Origin: Acidobacteriota bacterium
GTDB taxonomy: Bacteria > Acidobacteriota > Terriglobia > Bryobacterales > Bryobacteraceae
NCBI GenBank assembly: GCA_018268835.1
Contig: JAFDVU010000001.1
Coordinates: forward strand, 1 to 64,000
Length of the DNA stretch: 64,000 nucleotides
Direction of reading: 5' to 3'
The position numbers were made by a program, and so were the translations under genes. This document shows positions 17,649-27,422 of this stretch, one piece after another. Numbering within the stretch: the first letter of the stretch is position 1; each line of letters opens with the position of its first letter. Under the pieces are notes generated by a model that was not told the DNA's origin, made no database searches, and saw only the letters and a program-made list of their open reading frames with translations.

Positions 17649-18833
17649 ATGAGTCTCGGAACCTTTTTCAGACGTGAGTACCTGGGGGTGGCGGTTTTGG
17701 CCGCATTGGCGGCGACCGCCTGCGATCGGCCCGCCCCTCAAGCGGCACAGGCCAAGAGCGAAGCGGCGGTTGTGGACAACGTCCCACAACAGCGTGACGC
17801 GGATGACACGGCGCGATTCCTGGCCGGCATGCCCGGCAAGCCAGGCAGCCCGTTCCTCGAACTCGAGTCCACGCCGGTGTGGCAGGAGCACCGGCAGATC
17901 ATGGACAAAGCCTGGGCGGGCACCGACAGTACCCTCGTCGCCGGCCTCGCCGAGTTTCAGAAGCAGGAACTCTCGGCCTCGCCGCTGGCCACCGAACCCG
18001 TGTTCTACCCCTTTGGCGGTCCCGACGCGCTCACACCCGTGACCTCCTTCCCCGGAAGCCCGTCGTACGTGCTGGTCGCGTTGGAACCTCCCGGTACCCT
18101 CCCCGCCCCGGCGCAACTCGAAAAGAAACACCTCGATCAGTACCTCCCCGCGCTGCGCAACACCATGGGAAGCGTGCTGGGACGCAGTTTCTTCATCACC
18201 CGGGAGATGGACCGGCAGTTCCGCGGCCAGGTCACCGACGGCTTATTGCTGCCGATTCTGCAACTGCTGGTCCGCACCGGACACACCATCCGCGGGATCC
18301 GCTACGTGTATCTCGACGATGCCGGCCAACCCGTGGAACGTCCCGCGGAGTGGCGCACCAGGAACAAGCACGGCAACCGCGGAGTGCAGATTTCCTTCGT
18401 GACCGATGCCTCCGGCTCCCGCCACCTGCTCAGCTACTACTCGGTCAACCTCGACGACAAGCACCTCTCCGACAATTTCGCGTTCCGCAAGTTCGCCGGC
18501 GGGCTGAGGGGATCCACCACGATCCTGAAAGCCACGTCGTACATGACCCACAACAACGACTTCTCCATCTTCCGCGAAATCGCGCTCTCCACCAGCGCCG
18601 CCATCCTGCAGGACGATTCCGGCCTGCCCTACCACTTCTTCGATCCCGCCCACTGGAAAGTACAGTTGTACGGACAGTACACCGAACCCTACGGCAGTTT
18701 CCGTTTCCGCGTGCAGAAGGACCTGCGGCAGGCCTACCAGAGCGCCGGCGTCAAGCCGCTGCCCATGCGCATCGGCTACGGCTACGGCAAGGTGGCTTCC
18801 AACCTGTTGCTGGCCCGCCGCGCCGGCTCCTGA
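17649..18833 (+). CDS. Lipoprotein of unknown function
   Basis: A 394-residue protein with a signal peptide ending in LAATAC, a good lipobox; Cys25 is the likely lipid anchor. The mature protein is a single globular domain with conserved-looking segments such as VFYPFGGPDALTP, SYVLVALEPPG and SYYSVNLDDKHLSDN. No repeats or metal motif stand out. It probably sits in the periplasm on the outer or inner membrane. I do not recognise the family. It is divergent from the FAD oxidase gene; the 175 bases between them hold nothing clear apart from ACTGTACGCGGCTGTAC, a short imperfect repeat. Confidence 0.75.
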   Translation: MSLGTFFRREYLGVAVLAALAATACDRPAPQAAQAKSEAAVVDNVPQQRDADDTARFLAGMPGKPGSPFLELESTPVWQEHRQIMDKAWAGTDSTLVAGLAEFQKQELSASPLATEPVFYPFGGPDALTPVTSFPGSPSYVLVALEPPGTLPAPAQLEKKHLDQYLPALRNTMGSVLGRSFFITREMDRQFRGQVTDGLLLPILQLLVRTGHTIRGIRYVYLDDAGQPVERPAEWRTRNKHGNRGVQISFVTDASGSRHLLSYYSVNLDDKHLSDNFAFRKFAGGLRGSTTILKATSYMTHNNDFSIFREIALSTSAAILQDDSGLPYHFFDPAHWKVQLYGQYTEPYGSFRFRVQKDLRQAYQSAGVKPLPMRIGYGYGKVASNLLLARRAGS

Positions 18834-18893
18834 TCCCCGCGCGGCGGATTCGCGGTTCCCGGTTACAATGGAGAAACACCTCCTCCCCAAGCA

Positions 18894-21800
18894 ATGTCGT
18901 TAGCCTTCAAGTTAGGCTCTCAGTTTGAGCGCCGGATCCAGGAACGCGGCCGTTTCCTGCTGGACGCGGGCGCGGTGCGCGTCACCGGGCAGGGGCCGGA
19001 CCACGTCTACGCCACCGTAACCGGTTCGCAGGAGTACGAGGTCCGGGTCAGCTATGAGCGCGACGAGCGCAACCGCGACAATCTGCTGGTCTTCTGCACC
19101 TGCCCCTACTTCGACGATTACGCGCGCTGCAAGCACGTGTGGGCGGTGATCCTCAAGGCCAGCCGCGATCTCAGCCTGCCCAATGCCGAGTACGCGCGCT
19201 TCCTGCGCGTTTCCCGCGAGGAGAATCCCGACGAACCACCGCCCCCGGTGGAGGTGCCGCGCCCGTTCGCCATCCCGCAACGGCAACGCACTCCGCCGTG
19301 GAAGGAGTATCTGGACCAGATCCAGGCCGGACTCAAGAGCGTGCCCGCCGCGCATGAGTGGCCCGACGGCTTCGAACTGCTCTACGCCGTCGATCCCGGC
19401 GCCTCGCGCAGCACCGGCACGGTGGTCATCGACCTGTTTTCCCGCCAGTACAAGAAAAGCGGCGAGCACACCGCGTGGCGGGACTTCCGCATCAGCCACA
19501 ACAAGGCCGGCGCCGTCCCCGACGCCGTGGATGCCGACCTGCTGCCCATGCTGCTCGGCGGCACCGATACCTTCGGCTTTCAGTACTCGGGCACCTACGG
19601 CACATCCACTCACAAAGCGCTGCCGCGCGCGCTCGCGTTGAAGATCCTGCCGCGCGCGGCCGCGGCGGGCCGGCTTGCCATCCGCGGCGACCACGCCGGC
19701 CAGTTCACGCCGCTCGCCTGGAGTTCGGACGAGCCGTGGCGCCTGAAACTCGAAGTGCGCCAGGACGATCGCGACCAGTGGGCCATCAGCGGAACGCTCG
19801 CCCGTGGGCAGGAGCGCATGCCGCTCAGCGAGCCATCGCTGATCCTGCGCGAGGGCTTCCTGGTGGCGCGCGGAGAGATTGCGCCGTTCGACGCCGCCGG
19901 CGCCTTCCCCTGGATTGAAGAACTGCGTTCGCTGCGGCAGATTCCCTTCCCCGACCGCGAACGCGACACGGTGCTCGCGACCCTGCTGAATACGCCGCTG
20001 CTGCCGCCGCTTGAACTCGACGAACCGCTGCGCTTCGAGGAGCGCCGCGGCGCGCCGCGCACCGGCCTGCGCATCACGCGCGACCGCAGTCCCTGGGGCG
20101 AGGAGCGTTTCGTCGCCAAGGTGCTGTTCGATTACGGCGCCGGGTGGGCCGCCGAACCGCTCTCCGGCCGCGGTACCTGGATCGAGGCGGAGCGCGTGTT
20201 TCTGGCGCGCGATCCCGCCGCCGAATCCGCCGCGCACGAGCGGTTGCGCGAAGCCGGCGTTCGTCCGGCCAACGGCGAATGGACGCTCCATCCGAAGAAC
20301 ATGCCCCGCGTGGTCCGTAACCTGCTGCAAGCCGGCTGGCACATCGAGGCCGACGGCAAAGCGTTCCGGCGCGCCACCGGCACCCGCGTGGAAGTCACCA
20401 GCGGCATCGACTGGTTCGAACTCCGCGGTGAAGTGCACTACGAAGGCTCCACCGCCAGCCTGCCCGATCTGCTGGCGGCGATGCGCCGCGGCGATACCAT
20501 GGTCCGGCTCGGCGACGGCTCGTTCGGAGTCCTGCCCGAAGAGTGGCTGGAGCGGTTCGCGCCGCTGGCCAACCTGGGCTCGCGGGAAGAGGATCATCTC
20601 CGTTTCCGCCAGAATCAGGCCGGCCTGCTCGACGCCCTGCTGGCCGCGCAGCCCGAAGTCCGCGTCGACGAAATCTTCGAGCGCGCCCGCCGTCGCCTGC
20701 GCGATTTCGCCGGCGTCGCCGCCGCGCCGCAACCCGAAGGCTTCAGCGGACAGTTGCGCGATTACCAGCGCGAAGGCGTGGGCTGGATGAACTTCCTGCG
20801 CGAATTCGGTTTCGGCGGCTGCCTGGCGGACGACATGGGCGTCGGCAAGACGGCCCAGGTACTGGCCCTGCTCGAATCCCGCCGCGTGGAGGGCAAGGGG
20901 CCGTCGCTGGTAGTGGCGCCGAAATCCCTCATGTTCAACTGGCGTATGGAAGCCGCGCGCTTCACGCCCGGGTTGCGCGTGCTCGAGCACACCGGCACCA
21001 CGCGCGACACCTCGCTCATCGACGGCCACAACGTCGTGCTGACCACCTACGGCACGCTGTTGCGGGATGCCGCGCACCTGGCCGAAATACCGTTTGATTA
21101 CGTCGTGCTGGACGAAGCCCAGGCCATCAAGAACGCGGCCACCGCATCGGCCAAGGCGGTGCGCCTGCTGCGCGCGGATAACCGACTCGCGCTCAGCGGC
21201 ACTCCGGTGGAGAATCACCTCGGCGAGTTGTGGAGCCTGTTCGAATTCCTAAACCCCGGCATGCTGGGCCAGGCCAGCGTCCTGCAAATGGCCGGCGGCC
21301 TGGCGCGCAATCCCGGCGAGGAAGCTCGCAAGCTCCTCTCGCAGGCGCTCCGCCCCTTCATCCTGCGCCGCACCAAGCAACAGGTGGCCCGCGAACTGCC
21401 CGAAAAGACCGAACAGACCATTTTCTGCGAACTCGAAGGCGCGCAGAAGAAACAATACGACGACCTGCGGCGCCACTACCGCGAAACGCTGCTCATGCGC
21501 GTGGACCAGCAGGGCATGGGCCGCGCCAAGCTCGGCGTGCTCGAAGCCCTGCTGCGGCTGCGCCAGGCGGCGTGCCATCCGGGGCTGATCGATGAAAAGC
21601 GCTCGCACGAAAGCAGCGCCAAGATCGGCCTGTTACTGGAGCAACTCGCCGAAGTACGCGAGGAGGGCCACAAGGCGCTGGTCTTTTCCCAGTTCACCAG
21701 CCTGCTGGCCATTCTGCGGCGCCATCTCGACAAGGAAGGTATCCGCTACGAGTACCTCGACGGCCGCACGCGCGACCGCCAGAGCCATGTGAATGCGTTT

Positions 21801-22121
21801 CAGACCGATCCCGGTTGCGGGCTTTTCCTGATCAGCCTGAAAGCCGGCGGGCTCGGGCTCAACCTCACGGCGGCGGAGTACGTCTTCCTGCTCGACCCGT
21901 GGTGGAATCCGGCGGTGGAATCCCAAGCCATCGACCGCGCCCACCGCATTGGCCAGACGCGGCCGGTCTTCGCCTACCGCCTCATTGCGCGCGACACGGT
22001 CGAAGAGAAAGTGCTCGAGTTGCAGAAGACCAAGCGCGAGCTCGCCGACGCAATCCTCGGCGAGGATCACAGCCTCATCCGCGAGCTCAAGCGCGAGGAC
22101 CTGGAATTGCTGCTCTCCTAG
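18894..22121 (+). CDS. SWIM zinc-finger SNF2-family helicase
   Basis: A 1075-residue DNA-dependent ATPase. The N-terminal SWIM zinc finger is C-x-C-x8-C-x-H at Cys68, Cys70, Cys79 and His81. The long middle region (about 120-600) is specific to this bacterial subfamily. The helicase core starts near residue 620: motif I DDMGVGKT with Lys652, motif II DEAQ, motif III LSGTPVENHLGELWSLFEFL, and a C-terminal lobe with LISLKAGGLGLNLTAA and DRAHRIGQTRPV. Such proteins remodel protein-DNA complexes or assist repair and transcription; the specific role is unknown. It is followed 9 bases later by a convergent gene, with the palindrome AGCGGCGCCGCT at 22120-22131 at the junction. Confidence 0.95.
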   Translation: MSLAFKLGSQFERRIQERGRFLLDAGAVRVTGQGPDHVYATVTGSQEYEVRVSYERDERNRDNLLVFCTCPYFDDYARCKHVWAVILKASRDLSLPNAEYARFLRVSREENPDEPPPPVEVPRPFAIPQRQRTPPWKEYLDQIQAGLKSVPAAHEWPDGFELLYAVDPGASRSTGTVVIDLFSRQYKKSGEHTAWRDFRISHNKAGAVPDAVDADLLPMLLGGTDTFGFQYSGTYGTSTHKALPRALALKILPRAAAAGRLAIRGDHAGQFTPLAWSSDEPWRLKLEVRQDDRDQWAISGTLARGQERMPLSEPSLILREGFLVARGEIAPFDAAGAFPWIEELRSLRQIPFPDRERDTVLATLLNTPLLPPLELDEPLRFEERRGAPRTGLRITRDRSPWGEERFVAKVLFDYGAGWAAEPLSGRGTWIEAERVFLARDPAAESAAHERLREAGVRPANGEWTLHPKNMPRVVRNLLQAGWHIEADGKAFRRATGTRVEVTSGIDWFELRGEVHYEGSTASLPDLLAAMRRGDTMVRLGDGSFGVLPEEWLERFAPLANLGSREEDHLRFRQNQAGLLDALLAAQPEVRVDEIFERARRRLRDFAGVAAAPQPEGFSGQLRDYQREGVGWMNFLREFGFGGCLADDMGVGKTAQVLALLESRRVEGKGPSLVVAPKSLMFNWRMEAARFTPGLRVLEHTGTTRDTSLIDGHNVVLTTYGTLLRDAAHLAEIPFDYVVLDEAQAIKNAATASAKAVRLLRADNRLALSGTPVENHLGELWSLFEFLNPGMLGQASVLQMAGGLARNPGEEARKLLSQALRPFILRRTKQQVARELPEKTEQTIFCELEGAQKKQYDDLRRHYRETLLMRVDQQGMGRAKLGVLEALLRLRQAACHPGLIDEKRSHESSAKIGLLLEQLAEVREEGHKALVFSQFTSLLAILRRHLDKEGIRYEYLDGRTRDRQSHVNAFQTDPGCGLFLISLKAGGLGLNLTAAEYVFLLDPWWNPAVESQAIDRAHRIGQTRPVFAYRLIARDTVEEKVLELQKTKRELADAILGEDHSLIRELKREDLELLLS

Positions 22122-22130
22122 CGGCGCCGC

Positions 22131-24587
22131 TCAATAGGACACCGTCGTCTTACGCCCTTCCGCTTCCCCGCGGAGCCACACGTACAACGGCGCGTGCGGC
22201 GCGGGCGCCGGCCACGGCAACGCGACCCGCATGGTCTGCTCGGCGGCATCTCCCGGCACCGGCGCCGGCACGGTCTGTACCGGCACGCCGTGGTGCGGAT
22301 CCCACCCGGTCTTCTCGATCACGTCCAGATCGCGGCCTTTCAGCACCCCCGCATAAGTGGAGGGATCGATCTGCTCGTTGGTCAGAGTGAACTCGTCCAG
22401 CTTCGGCACCCGGATCACCTTGCCGAGCACGGTCGCGCCGGAGCGTCCTTCGGGTTCGATCTCGACCGTCGCGGTCAGCAGGCATCCGGGATAGCCCACC
22501 GTACCCGGATCAATGGAAAGAAAAAGCAGGCCGGGCGCCGCTACGCGCAGTCCACTGCCGCCGGCATCCGGCGAGAGCTTGATCGCGCTGCGCAATCCGC
22601 CCGACTTGCAGCCGAGTTCGACCCTCGGCGTCCCCTCCTCGCCCGAGGATGGATCGCGATACTGCCGGATCTCCAGAGAGAGCCCGACCGTGGTGCCGGA
22701 CGGCAGCTCGTCGGGCCGCAAAGTCAAACCGAGGGTGTCGGGAATCGCCTTGCGAACCCCGGTGATCACCGGGCGCGCTCCGAAGACCTTGATCGCGCCG
22801 GGAACCTTGAGCGGCCCGTCGAGTCCCTTCACCTTCAGCGATAACGCATAGATCGTTCCCACCACGGCATCGGGCTTGAGCTCGATGGTACCGGTCCAGC
22901 CCGCGTCTGCCGCGGCGCCGTGGATCTCGCCTGCTTCGCTGGAGATGGCTTCCACCCGGTCCAGGCCGCTGCCGGTAAGGCGCAGCGGCTGCGCTCCGGG
23001 TTGCCGGTTGACGCGCACGGGCAATTCGGTCAGCGCCGGATTCCTAGGCTGCACCGTCAGAGGTACTTCGTCCATGCGGCCGCCGGACTGCGTGAGCAAC
23101 AGCCGATACGCGCCGCGCGCCGCCGTGTCGATCTCCACTCTCACCGTATTCTGCGGCCCTTGTCGCGGACCCAGCGGCAGCGTGAAGTGCGCGGCGGCGA
23201 TCTTCGCGGTCTCCACCCCGGCCTTTGCCACCCCGGCCTTCTCCAGAAATTCGAAGTCCGCGCCGCTGAGCGTGATTGTGACCGTGCCGCTGCCTTCTAC
23301 CAGGCGGTCGTGGCATCCCGGCGCAAGATGGACGTGGCTTAGATCGCCCAGCGCGTGCACGTGCACTGTGCCCGCGAGATTCAGCGCGTCCCAATCCCAC
23401 GTGGCGGCGAGTGTGTAGTCGCCGGGCGCGACCTTGGCGTGCGACAGGTCGACGGTTAGCGAATCCGGGGCTGTGCCGGGTTGCACCGGGACGGGCACGG
23501 GCGGTCCGCCTGTCACCGGAACCAGCCGCCAGTCGCGCGCCCTCGCCAGTTCTCTCACCGTGCCTTTGCTCGCAGTCGCGTGCACCGTGGAGACCAGCCC
23601 CGCGGGCAGGTGCACTCCGCCCCGCAGCGCCACAACGGGCGGCTCCAGGTTGGGCACGCGATACGCCCACAAGTACGCGACCCGGGTACGCGGCTTCTGG
23701 GGAGGCGCCTTGGTGCACAGCGCCAGGCCGTCCCCGCCTTCGTTCTGCGCAAAAGCGGAGCGGAATTCGATGCCCGGGAACATCGCGCCTTTGATGCCCG
23801 CAACCAGCGCCGTGCTGCCGGCGGCGAGTCCCACCGCGTTGCCGAAAAACAGTCCCGCCACCGATGCCGCGAGTCCGGTCGATTGCTGGACCTGCTGGTG
23901 GCCGGCGGACAGCGGGTCGTAGTTGCTCGCGGCGGGGAGTAGCGTCTGCAGCAGGACCGACGCCTGCTGGTCCTTGGAAGCGGTGGGATCGAGCCTCGGC
24001 GCCGACACCCCGTAGTGCGCCGCGAAGCCTTTCAGGACCGCGTCGGCGCGGCCGCCCGACTGCTCGGCGTCAGACAACTCCTGTACCAGTCCCTCGACCT
24101 TGGAAGTCTGCTCCGCGTAGTCGGCGATCTGGTTCACCAACTGCTGGTTGTGGGTTACCAGCGACTTCACCTTGCCCATGCTGAGGCCCTCGGGGCCGAT
24201 GACCAGGGCAATGGCGGCGGGACGGAACGGAGTCTGCCACTCGGTTTGCCGCCCCGCCTTCCGTGGCTCCATCACCAGCAGATCCTCGCCGGTAGCCGGC
24301 ACGATGATCGCGGTGACTTCCGCGGATTCCGGGTGACGAAAAGACAGGTGGACGGGATCCCAGACAACCCTCGACCCACCCTTTAAAGCCGCAACCGACT
24401 TAATGGGTAGTGCGGCGCCCCCCTCCAGGCGCCGCACTAAAATGCGGAACGTCCCCAAAGACGAACTTCCAGCGCACCCGGCGGGGGAATCGCCCGCTAC
24501 CGGAGCGGCCAGGCACGCCGCGGCCAGCATCGCCGCAAGCATCCCCATCGCGCATGACCGCGCAGTCTGAAAGCGCCACGTCCGCAC
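22131..24587 (-). CDS. Large exported protein with tandem beta-domains
   Basis: An 818-residue exported protein. The start is uncertain: GTG at 24587 or ATG at 24548 (Met14), the latter directly before the hydrophobic signal core. The N-terminal third (about 45-290) holds a beta segment, a helical stretch and a Gly/Ala-rich hydrophobic segment (GLAASVAGLFFGNAVGLAAG). The rest is a string of Ig-like or IPT-type beta domains with recurrent phrases such as PLRLTGSGLDRVEAI and KVFGARPVITGVRKA. It is likely a surface or periplasmic protein of the kind common in Acidobacteriota. It begins 8 bases after the Pal-like gene, so the two are probably one operon and may share a role at the envelope. Confidence 0.78.
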   Translation of the reverse strand: MRTWRFQTARSCAMGMLAAMLAAACLAAPVAGDSPAGCAGSSSLGTFRILVRRLEGGAALPIKSVAALKGGSRVVWDPVHLSFRHPESAEVTAIIVPATGEDLLVMEPRKAGRQTEWQTPFRPAAIALVIGPEGLSMGKVKSLVTHNQQLVNQIADYAEQTSKVEGLVQELSDAEQSGGRADAVLKGFAAHYGVSAPRLDPTASKDQQASVLLQTLLPAASNYDPLSAGHQQVQQSTGLAASVAGLFFGNAVGLAAGSTALVAGIKGAMFPGIEFRSAFAQNEGGDGLALCTKAPPQKPRTRVAYLWAYRVPNLEPPVVALRGGVHLPAGLVSTVHATASKGTVRELARARDWRLVPVTGGPPVPVPVQPGTAPDSLTVDLSHAKVAPGDYTLAATWDWDALNLAGTVHVHALGDLSHVHLAPGCHDRLVEGSGTVTITLSGADFEFLEKAGVAKAGVETAKIAAAHFTLPLGPRQGPQNTVRVEIDTAARGAYRLLLTQSGGRMDEVPLTVQPRNPALTELPVRVNRQPGAQPLRLTGSGLDRVEAISSEAGEIHGAAADAGWTGTIELKPDAVVGTIYALSLKVKGLDGPLKVPGAIKVFGARPVITGVRKAIPDTLGLTLRPDELPSGTTVGLSLEIRQYRDPSSGEEGTPRVELGCKSGGLRSAIKLSPDAGGSGLRVAAPGLLFLSIDPGTVGYPGCLLTATVEIEPEGRSGATVLGKVIRVPKLDEFTLTNEQIDPSTYAGVLKGRDLDVIEKTGWDPHHGVPVQTVPAPVPGDAAEQTMRVALPWPAPAPHAPLYVWLRGEAEGRKTTVSY

Positions 24588-24595
24588 CAGGGACC

Positions 24596-25192
24596 CTAGT
24601 GGTTCTGCGCGTCGGCGACGATGTGGATGCGCCGGTTCTTCTGCCAGCAGTTCTCATCGTGATCCTGGCACACCGGGCGCTCCTTGCCATAGCTCACTAC
24701 GTTCAACTGCGCCGTGGGGATGCCGACGTTGACCAGGTAATCCTTGGCCGCCTTCGCGCGACGGTCGCCGAGCGCCATGTTGTATTCGTCGGAGCCGCGT
24801 TCGTCGCAGTGGCCTTCCACGGTCAACTTATAATCCGGATAATCCTTGAGGATATCGCGCAGTTCCGACGAGTCGGCATTCAGCGCGGTCAGCGCATCTG
24901 GCCGCAGCGTGGACTTGTTGTAATCGAAGTAGGCGTCCTCGATGCGGGCCAGCAGTTCGTCGATCCGGGCGCGGGTCTTCGCGTCCGGATAATGCGGCTT
25001 CGGAGCGGGCGCCGCCGCCTGTTGGGCAGCCGCGGGCGGGGCTGGCCTCGGGGCCGGCGGCGCAGCAGCGTGCGTCGGAGCCGGCGCGGGCGGAGCAGGC
25101 GGGTTGGCGGCAACTTTCTTCTTGGCACAGGCCGCGGAGAGCAGAGATACCGCAGCAATTGCGATAACAGTTCGTCGTTGAGCTTTTGTCAT
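24596..25192 (-). CDS. pal: OmpA-family peptidoglycan-associated lipoprotein
   Basis: A 198-residue lipoprotein. The start at 25192 is preferred over the ATG at 25216 because AAGGA lies upstream and it gives a proper leader, TKAQRRTVIAIAAVSLLSAAC, with lipidation at Cys22. An Ala/Pro-rich linker (about 28-65) spans the periplasm. The OmpA C-terminal domain (about 75-198) contains AYFDYNKSTLRPDA, VEGHCDERGSDEYN and GKERPVCQDHDENCWQKNRR, the residues that bind diaminopimelate of peptidoglycan. It anchors the outer membrane to the wall. The Tol partners are not adjacent; instead a large exported protein follows. The gene symbol rests on family resemblance. Confidence 0.88.
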   Translation of the reverse strand: MTKAQRRTVIAIAAVSLLSAACAKKKVAANPPAPPAPAPTHAAAPPAPRPAPPAAAQQAAAPAPKPHYPDAKTRARIDELLARIEDAYFDYNKSTLRPDALTALNADSSELRDILKDYPDYKLTVEGHCDERGSDEYNMALGDRRAKAAKDYLVNVGIPTAQLNVVSYGKERPVCQDHDENCWQKNRRIHIVADAQNH

Positions 25193-25317
25193 GTGGATCC
25201 TTGTCCCTACATACATTCGTACCCTGTGCGGCGCGCGGGCGAAATCCTGTCCGCACAGGATTTTTCGTACATACCGGATGCACTACACTCAAAACTGAAA
25301 GAGGATTAGGCGCTACA
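25193..25317. promoter_or_regulatory. Divergent promoter region with a 22-base palindrome
   Basis: This 125-base spacer separates pal (minus) from the sensor-kinase gene (plus). It contains AAATCCTGT-CCGC-ACAGGATTT at 25242-25263, a perfect 9-base inverted repeat around 4 bases, between two TTCGTAC copies. It could be an operator acting on both genes, perhaps for the neighbouring response regulator, or a hairpin. The former fits the divergent layout better. Confidence 0.45.
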
Positions 25318-26700
25318 TTGCTTACCCAATCGGACAGCCCGGCGGCGGGCGGTGGTCGCCGCAAACCCTCCTGGCTGGTCCTTTCCCTCGGGTTCGGCGG
25401 ACTCCTGGTCTGCATTCTCGCGGCTGCGGTGGGCACCCTGGTTACCTTCGAGCGGGTTCGCACCTCGGAAGTTCAGGCGCGCCGGGTGTTCCTGGACCGT
25501 CTCCGCGCCCTGGACCGCATCCGTTCGCAGATCTATCTCTCCGGCACCTACGTGCGCGATTTTCTGCTGTCGCCCGACCAGCGAACCGCCGGCGTGCAGG
25601 CCGAGCACCTGGCCGGAGTGCAGCGCGAAACCCACGATCTGCTGGCCGCCTACGCGCGCGACCTGGAACCGGAGGAGCGCGAGCCCTTCCAGACGCTGCG
25701 CACGGAAATCGAGTCCTACTGGAAGGTCCTGGACACCAGCATGGCCTGGTCGCCACAGCAACGCGACCGCCTGCGCCTCTCCTTCTTCTATAACGAACTG
25801 GTGCCGCGGCGGACCGCGATGCTGCAGATCGCCGATCGCATCGCCAGCGTCAATGAAACCGGGCTCACCCGCGCCGAGGCGCGGTCCATCAGTTCGGCTG
25901 ACAGCCTGCGCCATTTCCTGATGCTCGCGTTCGGCGGGACGCTGGCCGGCGGCTTCGTGCTGGCGCTGCTGACCATCGCTTTCACTCTCCGGCTGGAGCG
26001 CGAACTCGACAAGCGCCGCGGGGATCTTCAGGAACTTTCCACCCTGCTGCTGCGCGCCCAGGAGAACGAGCGCCGGGCGCTGGCGCGCGAACTTCACGAT
26101 GAGGTCGGGCAATCGCTCTCCGCGATCCTGATGGAAACCGAGGGCGCCGAGTACGCCGGCAGCCTGACCACCGCGCGCGAGCACATGTCTTCGATCAAGA
26201 CCCTGGCGGAGAGGACCATCAACCAGGTTCGCGACCTCGCGCTCCTGCTCCGCCCGTCGATGCTCGACGATCTCGGCCTCGTGCCGGCGCTGAACTGGCA
26301 CGCCCGCGAAACCAGCAAGCGCACCGGGCGCAACGTAATGGTCTCGGCCGATGAGACGATCGACAACCTGCCGGACGAGCATCGCACCTGCATCTACCGC
26401 CTGGTGCAGGAAGCCGTGAACAACGCCGTGCGCCACGCCAACGCCCGGACCGTGGAGGTTGCGGTCCACCGCGAACGCCGTAAAGTCAACCTGACCGTGC
26501 GCGACGATGGCGCCGGTTTCGACGCGCGCTTCACCCGCGGGCTCGGTATCCTGGGCATGGAAGAGCGGGTGCGGCGGCTCGGCGGCAGCCTGAAGATCAG
26601 CAGCGAGGCCGGCCGGGGCACGCTGGTTCTCGCGATCCTGCCGGTGGCCGAGTTGGAGTCTAGGAACGGACATGAAGTCAATTCGCATCTTGTTGGCTGA
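25318..26700 (+). CDS. NarL-type sensor histidine kinase
   Basis: A 460-residue membrane kinase. I choose the TTG at 25318 as start because GAGGATTAGG lies just upstream and the longer frame from 25186 runs back through the pal promoter. Two membrane helices (about 18-42 and 205-228) flank a roughly 160-residue helical sensor domain. A HisKA_3 dimerisation box, ELHDEVGQSLSAIL, carries the phospho-accepting His260, followed by the HATPase domain with the N-box VQEAVNNAVRHANA and G-boxes DDGAGFD and GLGILGM. The 3' end overlaps the response-regulator gene by 29 bases. The signal is unknown. Confidence 0.92.
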   Translation: MLTQSDSPAAGGGRRKPSWLVLSLGFGGLLVCILAAAVGTLVTFERVRTSEVQARRVFLDRLRALDRIRSQIYLSGTYVRDFLLSPDQRTAGVQAEHLAGVQRETHDLLAAYARDLEPEEREPFQTLRTEIESYWKVLDTSMAWSPQQRDRLRLSFFYNELVPRRTAMLQIADRIASVNETGLTRAEARSISSADSLRHFLMLAFGGTLAGGFVLALLTIAFTLRLERELDKRRGDLQELSTLLLRAQENERRALARELHDEVGQSLSAILMETEGAEYAGSLTTAREHMSSIKTLAERTINQVRDLALLLRPSMLDDLGLVPALNWHARETSKRTGRNVMVSADETIDNLPDEHRTCIYRLVQEAVNNAVRHANARTVEVAVHRERRKVNLTVRDDGAGFDARFTRGLGILGMEERVRRLGGSLKISSEAGRGTLVLAILPVAELESRNGHEVNSHLVG

Positions 26701-27322
26701 CGACCACACGGTCGTGCGCGACGGGCTCCGCGCACTGTTGGAACACGAACCCGATATGACGGTGGTGGGAGAAGCTGCCGACGGCCGCGAGAGTGTCCAA
26801 CTGGCTGAAACCGAGACCCCCGACGTGGTCCTGATGGACCTGGCCATGCCCAACCTCAACGGCATGGAAGCGACGCGCCGCATCATCGCGGCGAATCCCA
26901 AAATCGGCGTGGTCATCCTCAGCATGCACCAGGACGAAAGCTACGTCCTGGGCTCACTGAAGGCCGGCGCCAAGGGCTACCTGCTGAAGGATTCCATGCG
27001 TAGCGAGGTCGTGCAGGCCATCCGCACCGTGGTGGAAGGACGCTCCTTCCTCACCCGCAAAGTAGCGAGGCTTCTGCAGGAGGACTACATCAGCCGCCTG
27101 CAGCAGCGTGGGCTGGAAGACCGCTATGACCTGCTCAGCGACCGCGAGCGCGAGATCCTGCAACTGATCGCCGAGGGCCGAGCCAACAAGGAGGTCGCCA
27201 ACATGCTCAACATCAGCCTCACCACGGTGGAGACGCATCGCGGCCACATCCTGCAAAAGCTGGAGATCCACAGCGTGCCCGAACTCATTCTGTACGCGGT
27301 GCGCAAAGGGATCATTTCCTGA
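26672..27322 (+). CDS. NarL/FixJ-type response regulator
   Basis: A 216-residue regulator. The receiver domain begins RILLADDHTVVRDGL, with Asp56 in LMDLAMPN as the phosphorylation site and Lys in GYLLKDS. The C-terminal LuxR-type helix-turn-helix is about residues 150-210 (LSDREREILQLIAEGRANKEVANML). AGGAAC precedes the ATG, which lies inside the end of the kinase gene, so the two are co-translated. Targets are unknown; the palindrome upstream of the kinase gene is a possible autoregulatory site. Confidence 0.95.
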   Translation: MKSIRILLADDHTVVRDGLRALLEHEPDMTVVGEAADGRESVQLAETETPDVVLMDLAMPNLNGMEATRRIIAANPKIGVVILSMHQDESYVLGSLKAGAKGYLLKDSMRSEVVQAIRTVVEGRSFLTRKVARLLQEDYISRLQQRGLEDRYDLLSDREREILQLIAEGRANKEVANMLNISLTTVETHRGHILQKLEIHSVPELILYAVRKGIIS

Positions 27323-27422
27323 CACTCCTTCCCCGGGCGGGTACAAACGCGCACTCCTCCTGTAAGTCGCGGCACACACTTACCGGGCTATGGCGCGTCT
27401 AAGTAAGTGAAAGCGTGAATCT

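Noticed and set aside
18912-21218. 768-residue minus-strand frame opposite the SNF2 helicase
   Set aside because: No recognisable motif and no ribosome-binding site; the plus strand carries all helicase motifs.
22120-22131. Palindrome AGCGGCGCCGCT as a terminator
   Set aside because: It is only 12 bases with no loop or T run, and could arise by chance in GC-rich DNA between two convergent genes.
22131-22143. TCAATAGGAC at the end of the 818-residue gene as another copy of the left-edge repeat
   Set aside because: It is explained by the codons TVSY and stop, and the match to the repeat is limited to ten bases.
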